From CAYGZM01 sp964354365 (GTDB lineage Bacteria; Planctomycetota; Phycisphaerae; Sedimentisphaerales; Anaerobacaceae): a stretch of 13,202 bases of DNA. This document shows, in pieces, positions 6,743 through 13,202 of the stretch. The translations under genes and the position numbers were made by a program. Under the pieces are notes generated by a model that saw only the letters and a list, made by a program, of their open reading frames with translations, made no database searches and had not been told where the DNA came from. How positions within the stretch are numbered: the stretch's first letter is position 1; each line of letters opens with the position of its first letter. The DNA is taken from assembly GCA_964354365.1 (NCBI GenBank), contig CAYGZM010000106.1, positions 1 to 13,202 on the forward strand. The letters are read 5' to 3'.

Positions 6743-6952
6743 AACTCAAACTGACCGGTTTTCAACGAAACGGCACGATAAGCCCTTGTGCGACAGGAAT
6801 ATAACACAGTGTGTCATTCTCGCCCCGCATCGGGGTGCGGGGTACACTCCGGCGGGAATCCACTCACCCGCTACACTACTGGATACCTGCTCCCCGATCA
6901 GGTCGAGGACAAGTTTCGCAGGTATGACAAGGCGAACCGGTCAGTTTGAGTT
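6743..6952. repeat. 18-base perfect inverted repeat pair bracketing a short element-like insert
   Basis: AACTCAAACTGACCGGTT at 6743-6760 is exactly the reverse complement of 6935-6952. The 174 bases between hold a degenerate interspersed element: it starts GTCATTC at 6813, has a stem CCCCGCA/TGCGGGG at 6823-6842 and ends GTATGAC at 6928, so GTCAT-type ends face each other. The enclosed unit (6813-6928) looks like a small non-autonomous repeat. No gene is seen in 6693-6994. Confidence 0.65.
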
Positions 6953-6994
6953 ACAGGAAATCCTGCTTTTCTTCAGGCGGCGTGAGCAGGTGAT

Positions 6995-8719
6995 TCAGTC
7001 GGGTGCGATGATTCCGCCGTCTGCAGCAATCCTGAGCTGCTTTTTGAGACCTTTGGCGGAGACAAAGGCGTATTCTCGCCCACCCTGCAATACTACATCG
7101 GCGTTATCGACGCTTATGTCGATGTCGCGGTCGGGCTCTGTCTGACGGATGACATTGGCGAGAAGCATGGCCTTTTCGAGTCCGTCGGCGGTCCTGTAAT
7201 TTGCGACTTCATCGGGCTGGGCGAGCCTGGCGCTATCGTAAATGGAGGAATTATCCATTTTTTCGAGCCAGTGATAGACCTGGTCTATCGACATACCGCG
7301 GGTCATTTCGAGGGATACGGGGCTGCGTTCAACAGCCGCCTTGACGAAGGGGGCCAAATCGCAGGTGAGCATATCACGAAACGCATAAAAGGCAAGGTCG
7401 GCGGTGGTGTTGGCGCGGCGGATTGACTGGAGGTAATCAATAATCTGCCGGCGCGTGGATTCAACGGGGATTTGTATGGGTTCGGCGGTCAGGAAATTCT
7501 TGTCCGCAGCGGGCAGCTTGGCGCGTGTGTACACAAAATCGGCCAATTTGTCCACGAAATGCCCGGCATCCGGTATGGCCGGCTCGATGAATGTTTTGAA
7601 GACCTCCCTGTCTTGCGCTTTGGCGAGGTCGGGCCGGCGCTTCGTGAGAAACTCGTCGAGGCGGTCGCAGCGGATTCTGCCGGGGAGATCATAAGGGAGA
7701 AAATCCTCATCGGAGACCTCTGCGAGCAGCTTGTCGAAGGTTTTGTCGGCGATTCGGTAGTTGCTGCCGTGCTCATATTGGAAGAGGACCTCGGCCTTTG
7801 CGAATTGGGGCTGGCCGTGACAGTCACGGCAGATTTGGAAGTATCTCTGGTATTTGCTGCCGGAGCGCAGGAAATTGGCGAAGATGGGCAGGGTGAGGTC
7901 GGCCTTGAGATATGAGGCGAGGCGGCCTGCAAAGTGCTCGTAGGCTTTTTTATCAATTGTGGCGTCTTTGTATAGGCAATGGATGTAGCCGGAGGAGTGA
8001 GCGACGATTGTGACGTTCTCGTTTCGCAGGGCGCGCTGGGCCTTGTCGGAAATGGCGGTCCCGTTGAACCACATTGTTTTTGTGACGAGCCTCCTATTGT
8101 TGGTCAGGACGCCGTCCGCCAGGTCAATGAAGTTCTGGGAGTGCAGCGGGGTGAGGATCATATAGATATCTTCGAGGGGAATGCCGCAGACGATAAATGC
8201 GGCGGCGGCGTAGAGCGAGGAGAGGGAGACGCACTCGCCGGCGGCGGTTTTGTAGCCGGGCTTTCGGCGAAATGCGTTCATCGCCTCGACGGTCTCGGTC
8301 TTCCAGTAGGGTATGACGTCGGCGTCGTACTTGTCTAAGCCGAAGTGCCTGCGGATGTCAACGTCGAAGTAGTATTTGTCACCGTGGTAGCCGAACAAGG
8401 CGTTGCTCTTGGCTATTTCGGCGGGGGGGATGAAGGCCTCGAATCGGGCAAGCTCTTTGGCCTGGGTGGTGAGGCCCCAGGTCTCAAGGTCGAGGTTGAA
8501 GTCAAATTCGTCCATTATGAATTGCTTTAGGCGCATCAGTTTTTTGTAGCTGCCTTTGCCTTCGAGCTTTTTGAAGCAGTCGAGGTCGCGCCACGCCCAG
8601 ATAACGGGGCTCATAATGTTGGCCAGGACGAGGCTGTACATCAATTCGGGAAATACGAAGATTTCCATATCGGAAAGGGTCATCGCGGAACTGTATTTTT
8701 CCAATTCGTCGGTATTCAT
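6995..8719 (-). CDS. Unknown 574-residue protein with transglutaminase-like Cys/His/Asp signature
   Basis: I do not recognise a named family. The protein looks soluble, with no signal peptide or clear membrane helix. At about 160-202 the sequence AAGECVSLSSLYAAAA, then PLHSQNFIDLADG, gives Cys163, His193 and Asp199 or Asp202. This order (nucleophile Cys at the start of a helix, then His and Asp on strands) is that of the transglutaminase-like/papain-type fold, so a cysteine peptidase, amidase or acyltransferase role is possible but unproven. Cys297-x2-Cys300-His301 looks like a haem or metal motif; without export it is more likely metal-binding or chance. The C-terminal 270 residues are helical with no recognised motif. 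Base composition matches the GC-rich flanks, unlike the AT-rich genes just upstream. Start at ATG 8719; a TTG at 8728 is the alternative, and neither has a good ribosome binding site. Confidence 0.7.
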   Translation of the reverse strand: MNTDELEKYSSAMTLSDMEIFVFPELMYSLVLANIMSPVIWAWRDLDCFKKLEGKGSYKKLMRLKQFIMDEFDFNLDLETWGLTTQAKELARFEAFIPPAEIAKSNALFGYHGDKYYFDVDIRRHFGLDKYDADVIPYWKTETVEAMNAFRRKPGYKTAAGECVSLSSLYAAAAFIVCGIPLEDIYMILTPLHSQNFIDLADGVLTNNRRLVTKTMWFNGTAISDKAQRALRNENVTIVAHSSGYIHCLYKDATIDKKAYEHFAGRLASYLKADLTLPIFANFLRSGSKYQRYFQICRDCHGQPQFAKAEVLFQYEHGSNYRIADKTFDKLLAEVSDEDFLPYDLPGRIRCDRLDEFLTKRRPDLAKAQDREVFKTFIEPAIPDAGHFVDKLADFVYTRAKLPAADKNFLTAEPIQIPVESTRRQIIDYLQSIRRANTTADLAFYAFRDMLTCDLAPFVKAAVERSPVSLEMTRGMSIDQVYHWLEKMDNSSIYDSARLAQPDEVANYRTADGLEKAMLLANVIRQTEPDRDIDISVDNADVVLQGGREYAFVSAKGLKKQLRIAADGGIIAPD

Positions 8720-8762
8720 CGTGTCCAATTCAATGCGGAACGTAAAGAATGCGCCACTGCGT

Positions 8763-9458
8763 TTAGGCCGATGCCTGTAGAGCCTTGTTCGCTCCTTTGA
8801 TTACTTGCTTCCTCAATTTAGTTAGCTCATTAATGCCAAGTAAATCTTGAATTCTTTCAATTACTTTCGAGACACAGATTTCTTTCTCTTGGGTGCTCTT
8901 TTCAAATTCCATGACTTGACTGAATAAAGCATGAGCCTCGGCCACCATCGCTGATTTCTCGTCTCCTACTGGCATACCGCGAAAAATGGCCTCTTTAACA
9001 CCAATCATTCTTAGAGCTTGCTCGAATGGAAAGAGAGAATCTCGCGTATCTTTGGTGACCCAAGCTGCATAATCGAGCCGTTGTTCTTTTAGATTCTCTG
9101 CAATATCAAGGGCTTCTTTGCATGGTCCCTTGGCCCACAGTTCCTTCAATCCCTTTCTCATAACTTCGAGATACTTTTCTGAGAACTCTGCGTGTTTGTT
9201 GAAAGCAACGACTGCCATATGCGATGAGACGCTTAAAACATGAAGCCTCTCTTCTTCTTTCAGTCTCTGCTCTTTAATAAACTTCGATTCATCTCTAAAG
9301 ATTTGATAGAGTGCGGCAATGAGTGCACCAGCAGCCGGGATTGACATCACGTTCTTGGTTATATCAGCAATGGGTAAAAATATCATAGCGGCGAATAAAA
9401 CACATGAAACACAGAATACTGCGATGATCCTACCGTAAGTTTTCCAGTTAATCTTCAT
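8763..9458 (-). CDS. Two-helix membrane protein of unknown function
   Basis: A 231-residue protein with two N-terminal hydrophobic helices (about residues 9-30 and 36-55), and then a charged, mostly helical cytoplasmic part of about 175 residues that begins with the coiled-coil-like segment FIKEQRLKEEERL. The body has a HMAVVAFNKHAEF stretch (about 80-92), a C-terminal helical region and few cysteines. I recall similar unnamed proteins in proteobacteria but know no function. Base use is AT-rich (19 G+C of 60 at 8821-8880), like the TIR-like gene upstream and unlike the rest of the window. Its leader shares a 13-base stretch with that gene's leader. This points to joint acquisition and perhaps joint work, for example as membrane effector and sensor; the pairing is inferred. 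It ends 43 bases before the next gene. Confidence 0.75.
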   Translation of the reverse strand: MKINWKTYGRIIAVFCVSCVLFAAMIFLPIADITKNVMSIPAAGALIAALYQIFRDESKFIKEQRLKEEERLHVLSVSSHMAVVAFNKHAEFSEKYLEVMRKGLKELWAKGPCKEALDIAENLKEQRLDYAAWVTKDTRDSLFPFEQALRMIGVKEAIFRGMPVGDEKSAMVAEAHALFSQVMEFEKSTQEKEICVSKVIERIQDLLGINELTKLRKQVIKGANKALQASA

Positions 9459-9466
9459 TTCTCATC

Positions 9467-9479
9467 CCAAAATAATAAT
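9467..9479. repeat. Leader repeat, copy 1 (CCAAAATAATAAT)
   Basis: Thirteen bases lying 9-21 bases upstream of the membrane-protein ATG. The same 13 bases recur at 10836-10848 at an equal distance upstream of the TIR-like gene. May be a shared translation or transcription signal, or a trace of how the pair was assembled. Confidence 0.5.
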
Positions 9480-9495
9480 ACACAACACTATTCAG

Positions 9496-9569
9496 CCCGT
9501 GAGACAGATAAAGACACCCACCGTGAGATAAGAAAAGCGAAATCTCACGTCGTAAACACATCTCACGGG
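9496..9569. repeat. Nested inverted repeat array built from four CGTGAGA words
   Basis: On the plus strand: CCCGTGAGA (9496-9504), CGTGAGAT (9522-9529), ATCTCACG (9542-9549), TCTCACGGG (9561-9569). The outer pair are exact reverse complements over nine bases and the inner pair over eight. This gives two concentric hairpins, or four protein-binding half-sites. It fills most of the 178-base gap between the TIR-like and membrane-protein genes; no other gene is seen there. Confidence 0.8.
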
Positions 9570-9636
9570 TTAAACACTGATTTTATGCTGCCATTATACA
9601 CATTACCGTTGCGAGCCAAACTTCTACCCACTGGAT

Positions 9637-10827
9637 TTAGTTGCTAGACGGAAACTTAATTTCAAAATTCTTAAAGGTATCTAGGATAAACTCGCCATTT
9701 GTCAAATCAAGCCAATTATTAACTAACTTATTAAACTCAGATATATGATGAATATACTTGTCCCTGTGTATGGGATTCAATTTAAATACATATAACATTT
9801 TCCTAATTTTATCATTCTCAGTAAAGTCGCCAAAATCAAGAACACGCCCTTTACTTATATCTATCTTTCCTAGCAAGATGTATCTATTTGGATAAGTTTT
9901 AATATTTTCAGGATTTAACTCTCGTCCCGATACAACATTATACTCCTTAGATATTTTAGTCACCGACTGAAACAAATCTGGCGTTGAACGACCTTTAGTG
10001 TACGCATCAAAACAGCCAACCCAATCAATAATGTTTACAATTGCCTTAGCTATGTCACTTTGGAAATAACTTGAAGAAATAACCTTATCCAATAACGCTT
10101 TTAACTTTGCTTCAACTTCTGCGAAATTCTTAAATACTTGGAACCCTAAAAATTCTGAATCTCTTAACATCGATTCCAATTCACTATCTGTTAAGTTAAG
10201 TAATTGATGAGTCTTTTGCATTAAGTCCCTATTTTTACTATATCCAAAAACAATCTTGCCCAACCAATTTATTAAAGTTAACATTTCTGTATCAACTTCC
10301 TTTTTTAAGAGATCTTGGATTTCATCAAATAGCAGGCCCTTTTGAAAAAGGCTTTCTATTGTCGCCGCAATCTTCCTAACCATTGCCTTCTTTACATCAG
10401 TTTTGTTTTTCCCAGATAGAGAATAAACTAACGGTCGCCGATGTCTTAGATCAAAAGGCAAATCACTCAAAGCTCCGTAATCGCTATTGTAAACACAAAT
10501 AATTCTTTCCCAGCCAATTGCTTTCGCGGCATAACCAAGCTCTATTAAAACATTTGGGTTTGGTGTTTTCCTGCATTTGGACTTAGGATTGATTATAGAT
10601 ACATCCGCCACAAATAAACATGTATTGGCAATTTTTTTTAGGATTGTATCGACAATGTCTGGCGTGCCTGGTGTTTCGTTTGTATCCATATCAATAGATA
10701 ATTCTAAGGAAAAGGGGGTAGCTCTTTCAAAGTCTGATATTACTTTATTGATTGCACATTCAATAAATGATCTGTTCTCTGAATTTGGCAAATCAGATTG
10801 CCAAGAGTAAAATATTCTTCTTTTCAT
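9637..10827 (-). CDS. TIR-like putative nucleotide-binding protein, candidate defence effector
   Basis: A 396-residue soluble protein. Residues 1-135 form a TIR/CAP12-like alpha-beta domain: strand one RIFYSWQSD (4-12), then NRSFIE, a DMDT segment (46-49), GTPDIVDTI, strand FVADVSI (72-78), and the hallmark PNPNVLIELGYA (89-100) with Glu96 in the position expected for a catalytic glutamate, followed by ERIICVYN and LPFDLRHRRP. Domains of this type bind or hydrolyse nucleotides such as NAD+ and are common in bacterial antiphage systems. Residues about 140-396 are helical, Lys- and Leu-rich, with no motif I can name; they could sense a trigger. The gene is strongly AT-rich (18 G+C of 60 at 9661-9720, against 38 of 60 at 4201-4260), which suggests horizontal transfer. 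Start at ATG 10827, directly before the conserved first strand; an in-frame GTG lies at 10854. Defence role is inference. Confidence 0.75.
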   Translation of the reverse strand: MKRRIFYSWQSDLPNSENRSFIECAINKVISDFERATPFSLELSIDMDTNETPGTPDIVDTILKKIANTCLFVADVSIINPKSKCRKTPNPNVLIELGYAAKAIGWERIICVYNSDYGALSDLPFDLRHRRPLVYSLSGKNKTDVKKAMVRKIAATIESLFQKGLLFDEIQDLLKKEVDTEMLTLINWLGKIVFGYSKNRDLMQKTHQLLNLTDSELESMLRDSEFLGFQVFKNFAEVEAKLKALLDKVISSSYFQSDIAKAIVNIIDWVGCFDAYTKGRSTPDLFQSVTKISKEYNVVSGRELNPENIKTYPNRYILLGKIDISKGRVLDFGDFTENDKIRKMLYVFKLNPIHRDKYIHHISEFNKLVNNWLDLTNGEFILDTFKNFEIKFPSSN

Positions 10828-10835
10828 TTTTCTGT

Positions 10836-10848
10836 CCAAAATAATAAT
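10836..10848. repeat. Leader repeat, copy 2 (CCAAAATAATAAT)
   Basis: Same 13 bases as 9467-9479, placed 9-21 bases upstream of the preferred ATG of the TIR-like gene. Further upstream (10855-10938) the base composition returns to GC-rich, with the wording CGCTTCGCAGCGGCG and GGGTCGCTTGCGCTTCC, which looks like a dispersed intergenic repeat. Confidence 0.5.
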
Positions 10849-10938
10849 GTCCACTACTTCCCACTGCCACGCTTCGCAGCGGCGCTGCTACAGAGGATGG
10901 GTCGCTTGCGCTTCCGACTTGGCCATGCACTTATTTAC

Positions 10939-11784
10939 TCATTTACAGAAATCTTCAATCTCGCATCCTTCACACCGCAGGTCGTATCTGCCGTTACAGC
11001 CCTCAGTTATTCCTATTCTGGAGAGGGCGAAATCATATTTAACCGGGTCGGGGGGGTGGATTTCAAGAAAACTTTCGGTAATTTTGAGTGCGGCGGCGAG
11101 AGAAGGCGTTTTTTGATGATAGAGGCCGAGGATTCTGCAGAGCCTGGCCATGTGCACGTCGAGCGGGACGATGAGTTTGGCTTTGTCGATGGATTTCCAC
11201 AAGCCGGGGTCAACCTGGTCTTTGCGGACCATCCAGCGGAGGAAGAGGTTGAGGCGCTTGCAGGGGCTGCCTCTTTCGGGGCTTGCGATGAGATATTGGA
11301 GGCCGGCGGTGACGCGGCCACGGTGCTCGTCGGCGTGCATTTGACAGAGGGAAGCGGTGAATTTCGAGAGCGCAGGAACGATATTCTTATCGGCGGGGTC
11401 GCAGCCTTTAAGGAAGAATTCACCGATGCTGCCGAATTGATGCAAGATGCGCCGCAGCAATGTCAGCAGGTCGGCGATGTCGTCGCCGGTTGTGAAGCGG
11501 TGCTTGAAGGCGCGAAGGCTTTTGCGGCGTGCGTCGTTGAAATCGCGGACGAAGGCGGACGGGCTTTCGCCCATGACGGCAAAAAGAGCGGTGAGGCTTT
11601 TTTCTATCTGCTGGACGCGGCCATAAGCGAGGTCGGCGGCGAGGAAGGCGACGATCTCCATATCCGCAGGGTCGGTGTATCTATAGACGAACTGGAGAGG
11701 GTCGGGCCTGATAAGCTCAGGGCGGTTGTACCTTTGATAGAGGGTTTCGAGGATACGTCGTAATGTTGTACGTGGTCTATTCAC
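10939..11784 (-). CDS. DUF2400 / TIGR02757 family protein with C-terminal Fe-S-type cysteine cluster
   Basis: A 281-residue cytoplasmic protein matching the TIGR02757 (DUF2400) family at close to normal length. Seen: the FVYRYTDPADMEIVAFLAADLAYGR segment region near 32-56, a helical body with LFLRWMVRKD (about 179-188) and PLDVHMARLCRILGL (about 206-220), and a C-terminal Cys263-x7-Cys271-x2-Cys274-x5-Cys280 set. The layout recalls helix-hairpin-helix DNA glycosylases of the endonuclease III type, which also end in a four-cysteine [4Fe-4S] loop and have a conserved Asp after Val/Leu-Pro; a DNA-repair role is therefore plausible but not shown. Start is GTG 11784, with AGGA five bases upstream. 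It appears to stand alone, with repeat-rich gaps on both sides, and marks the right border of the AT-rich island. Confidence 0.85.
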   Translation of the reverse strand: MNRPRTTLRRILETLYQRYNRPELIRPDPLQFVYRYTDPADMEIVAFLAADLAYGRVQQIEKSLTALFAVMGESPSAFVRDFNDARRKSLRAFKHRFTTGDDIADLLTLLRRILHQFGSIGEFFLKGCDPADKNIVPALSKFTASLCQMHADEHRGRVTAGLQYLIASPERGSPCKRLNLFLRWMVRKDQVDPGLWKSIDKAKLIVPLDVHMARLCRILGLYHQKTPSLAAALKITESFLEIHPPDPVKYDFALSRIGITEGCNGRYDLRCEGCEIEDFCK

Positions 11785-11827
11785 CGATTCCTACCCGTTG
11801 TGCAGTGCACATCCCGGCAAGACAATT

Positions 11828-11845
11828 GGTGGGCTGAAGCCCACC
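11828..11845. repeat. Perfect hairpin GGTGGGCT-GA-AGCCCACC
   Basis: An 8-base perfect stem with a two-base loop in the 186-base gap 11785-11970. The wording GTGGGCTGAAGCCCACCCTAC is familiar as a high-copy intergenic repeat in environmental genomes. Just downstream, CTTCGACTTCGCTCAGG and CGCTCGCAATGACAG (to about 11913) look like fragments of further dispersed repeats. Confidence 0.6.
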
Positions 11846-11970
11846 CTACAAGCTCAGATTGCTTCCCCTTCGACTTCGCTCAGGGCTGAAGGCTTCGTTC
11901 GCTCGCAATGACAGCGCCTCACAACACCTGTCACAGAGCGCCAGTTTAGGCAGCATTGCACTGGGGCGAG

Positions 11971-12459
11971 CTACGGAGACTGTTCGAGGGCCTGGTTGAG
12001 AATCCCGATATGGCGCAATTCTTCTTTGATGACGTCGTCGATTTTGTCTCTGCCGGCGTCAGGGGGGACAAACTCCTTCAGGCCGGTGTAATAGACGATG
12101 GAATCCTTTTCTTTTTGAACAGCCATTTTGAGGACGTCCTGCCTGGATTCGTCGCCATGCAGCTCGTGCGAAGGGTCGGGCGTGAGGCCAAACGCGGCGA
12201 GTCCGGCCATCGCTTTTGGGTCGAGCGGCGCATCTTGGGGGTCAAACGTCCTTAGCTCGCGGCCCTGCTCGGAGAGCTGCTTACGCATATCGGCGAAGAG
12301 CTCTTCGTGGACTTTTTCCCATTCGGCCAATTTGAGAAAAAGTCCGGATACACGAGCATCATCGAACATCTCGGCCGCTTTGCGGTAGAACCTGGCGCCG
12401 TTGCGTTCGATCTGCTCGGCTATCTCAAACGCCTCGAAGGCATTGAATGTTCGGGTCAT
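11971..12459 (-). CDS. Rubrerythrin-type ferritin-like diiron protein
   Basis: A 162-residue cytoplasmic four-helix protein. Expected diiron ligands are visible: Glu18 in EQIERNGARFY, Glu48-x2-His51 in helix two, Glu117 in QKEKDSIVYY and Glu147-x2-His150 in helix four. The long loop between helices two and three (about 64-105) is Asp/Pro-rich. The C-terminal rubredoxin domain of classical rubrerythrin is absent; instead a separate rubredoxin gene lies 83 bases upstream. Family members reduce hydrogen peroxide in anaerobes with electrons from rubredoxin. It is clearly paralogous to the protein at the right edge (shared QIERNGA-FYR and EKDSI segments). AAAGGA before the ATG supports the start. 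Confidence 0.88.
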   Translation of the reverse strand: MTRTFNAFEAFEIAEQIERNGARFYRKAAEMFDDARVSGLFLKLAEWEKVHEELFADMRKQLSEQGRELRTFDPQDAPLDPKAMAGLAAFGLTPDPSHELHGDESRQDVLKMAVQKEKDSIVYYTGLKEFVPPDAGRDKIDDVIKEELRHIGILNQALEQSP

Positions 12460-12542
12460 TGGTATCCTTTCTGGAAGCTACGATTCTCGATCTGACCGAT
12501 TTCATTTTTTAGACACGGATAGTTCAGTCGCTCCGAAAGCAG

Positions 12543-12707
12543 CTAATCGTCAATAGCCTTAAACTGGTCTTTGCCTGCGCCGCACTCGGGGCAGACCCAA
12601 TCATCGGGGAGGTCCTCAAAGGCGGTTCCGGGGCTGACGCCGTCGTCCGGGTCGCCCACGGCGGGGTCGTAAACATATCCGCAAATAAGGCATTTGTACT
12701 TCTTCAT
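12543..12707 (-). CDS. Rubredoxin
   Basis: A 54-residue electron carrier with a single Fe(Cys)4 centre: Cys6-x2-Cys9 and Cys39-x2-Cys42, with the classic CLICGYVYDP and CPECGAGKDQF stretches. Size and motifs match typical anaerobe rubredoxins. It sits between two ferritin-like genes and is likely their electron donor, taking the place of the fused domain of classical rubrerythrin. Start at ATG 12707, preceded by AAAGGAGT; the frame is open slightly further but without a ribosome binding site. Confidence 0.97.
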   Translation of the reverse strand: MKKYKCLICGYVYDPAVGDPDDGVSPGTAFEDLPDDWVCPECGAGKDQFKAIDD

Positions 12708-12761
12708 GCTTTTGACTCCTTTCTGCAACCAGGATAGTCATAGACCTTACGAAATGCGGGA

Positions 12762-13202
12762 CTACTTCAAGGCATTTAGCTTCTCGCTCAAGGTTGCGAT
12801 GTGACCGACCTCTTCGGCGATTATGGCCTCAACCTTGTCTTTGCCGGCCTTGCGTGAGACAGCACCCTTGAGGCCGACATAGAAGGCAATAGAGTCCTTT
12901 TCGAGGCCAATAGCCATCTTCAAGACGTCCTGCGGCGTCCGCTTGCCGGCGAGGCGCTCGGCGGGGTCGGCTTTGGTATCGAAGACGTTTCCGTCGGCGA
13001 GGACGCGGAGGTACATTTGGGCCTCTCCGTCCGGGTCAAATACGGGCGGCTCGGTCTGCGGGCCTGAAAGCTCTCCGCGCATAGCGGCAAAGGTCTTTTC
13101 GTGCCGGTCTTCCATAGCGGCGAGCTCAAGCATCATCGAACGAAGGCCGGGGAATTTCTGGGCGGCGGCGCGGTAGAACTTCGCCCCGTTCCGCTCTATC
13201 TG
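12762..13202 (-). CDS. Rubrerythrin-type ferritin-like protein, start lies beyond the window
   Basis: The last 146 codons are present; the 5' end is cut by the window edge. An internal ATG at 13136 is not the start, because the frame continues to base 13202 with QIERNGAKFYRAAAQ, which matches helix one of the paralogue at 11971-12459. Further ligand motifs are AMEDRHEKTF (Glu-x2-His), LEKDSIAFY and AEEVGHI (Glu-x2-His). Also lacks a fused rubredoxin domain; the separate rubredoxin begins 54 bases downstream, so the three genes are probably one peroxide-defence operon. About 10-20 residues are likely missing at the N-terminus, judged from the paralogue. Confidence 0.88.
   Translation of the reverse strand, partial: QIERNGAKFYRAAAQKFPGLRSMMLELAAMEDRHEKTFAAMRGELSGPQTEPPVFDPDGEAQMYLRVLADGNVFDTKADPAERLAGKRTPQDVLKMAIGLEKDSIAFYVGLKGAVSRKAGKDKVEAIIAEEVGHIATLSEKLNALK

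Noticed and set aside
7817..7831. CRDCH in the 574-residue protein as a c-type haem site
   Set aside because: The protein has no signal peptide, and a single motif in a cytoplasmic protein would not be matured to cytochrome c; kept only as a possible metal motif.
7970..8340. Plus-strand open frames opposite the 574-residue protein
   Set aside because: Low-complexity Gly/Val/Asp-rich translations typical of antisense shadows; no ribosome binding site or motif.
9496..9569. CRISPR array
   Set aside because: The repeated words are only 7-9 bases, occur in both orientations and have unequal short spacers; no cas gene is present.
10798..11763. A 321-codon open frame on the plus strand
   Set aside because: It lies antisense to the well-supported DUF2400 gene and the end of the TIR-like gene, has no family motif, and arises from the GC-rich codon pattern of the real gene.

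Overview
The window reads as one stretch of an anaerobic or micro-aerophilic bacterial genome. Every supported gene lies on the minus strand, so transcription runs from high to low coordinates. Respiratory multihaem c-type cytochromes, a hybrid cluster protein, rubrerythrin-like proteins, a rubredoxin and several dispersed GC-rich hairpin repeats fit an anaerobe from sediment, groundwater or a bioreactor. My best guess is Planctomycetota (Phycisphaerae-like), but that rests on general resemblance only; no rRNA or phylogenetic marker is present.

Layout in transcription order. (1) Right edge, 13202-11971: a ferritin-like/rubrerythrin-type protein cut by the window end, a rubredoxin and a second ferritin-like paralogue, which look like a peroxide/oxygen defence set. 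(2) 11784-10939: a DUF2400/TIGR02757 protein with a C-terminal four-cysteine cluster. (3) 10827-8763: an AT-rich island with a TIR-like putative nucleotide-binding protein and a two-helix membrane protein. They are separated by a nested array of four CGTGAGA words. This is the best candidate in the window for an undescribed (possibly antiphage) system. (4) 8719-6995: a 574-residue protein of unknown function with a transglutaminase-like Cys/His/Asp signature. (5) 6994-6634: a gene-free region holding a mobile-element-like repeat pair and a well-formed promoter with a palindromic operator. (6) 6633-5451: an Rrf2-family regulator with three cysteines, overlapping a cupin, then a small zinc-ribbon protein. 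(7) 5259-61: a nitrogen-oxide module of short-form hybrid cluster protein, membrane NapC/NrfH-type tetrahaem cytochrome, octahaem hydroxylamine-oxidoreductase-family cytochrome, ferredoxin-like protein and a metal-efflux-type permease.

How it may work together (inference): the NapC-type cytochrome would pass quinol electrons to the periplasmic octahaem enzyme, which would reduce nitrite or hydroxylamine (or oxidise hydroxylamine). The hybrid cluster protein would remove NO or hydroxylamine in the cytoplasm, with the ferredoxin as a possible electron carrier. The Rrf2 regulator, with cysteines placed as in NsrR/IscR, could sense NO or Fe-S status. It sits directly upstream and almost certainly controls its own promoter; control of the nitrogen genes is plausible but I could not see a second copy of the operator in front of hcp.
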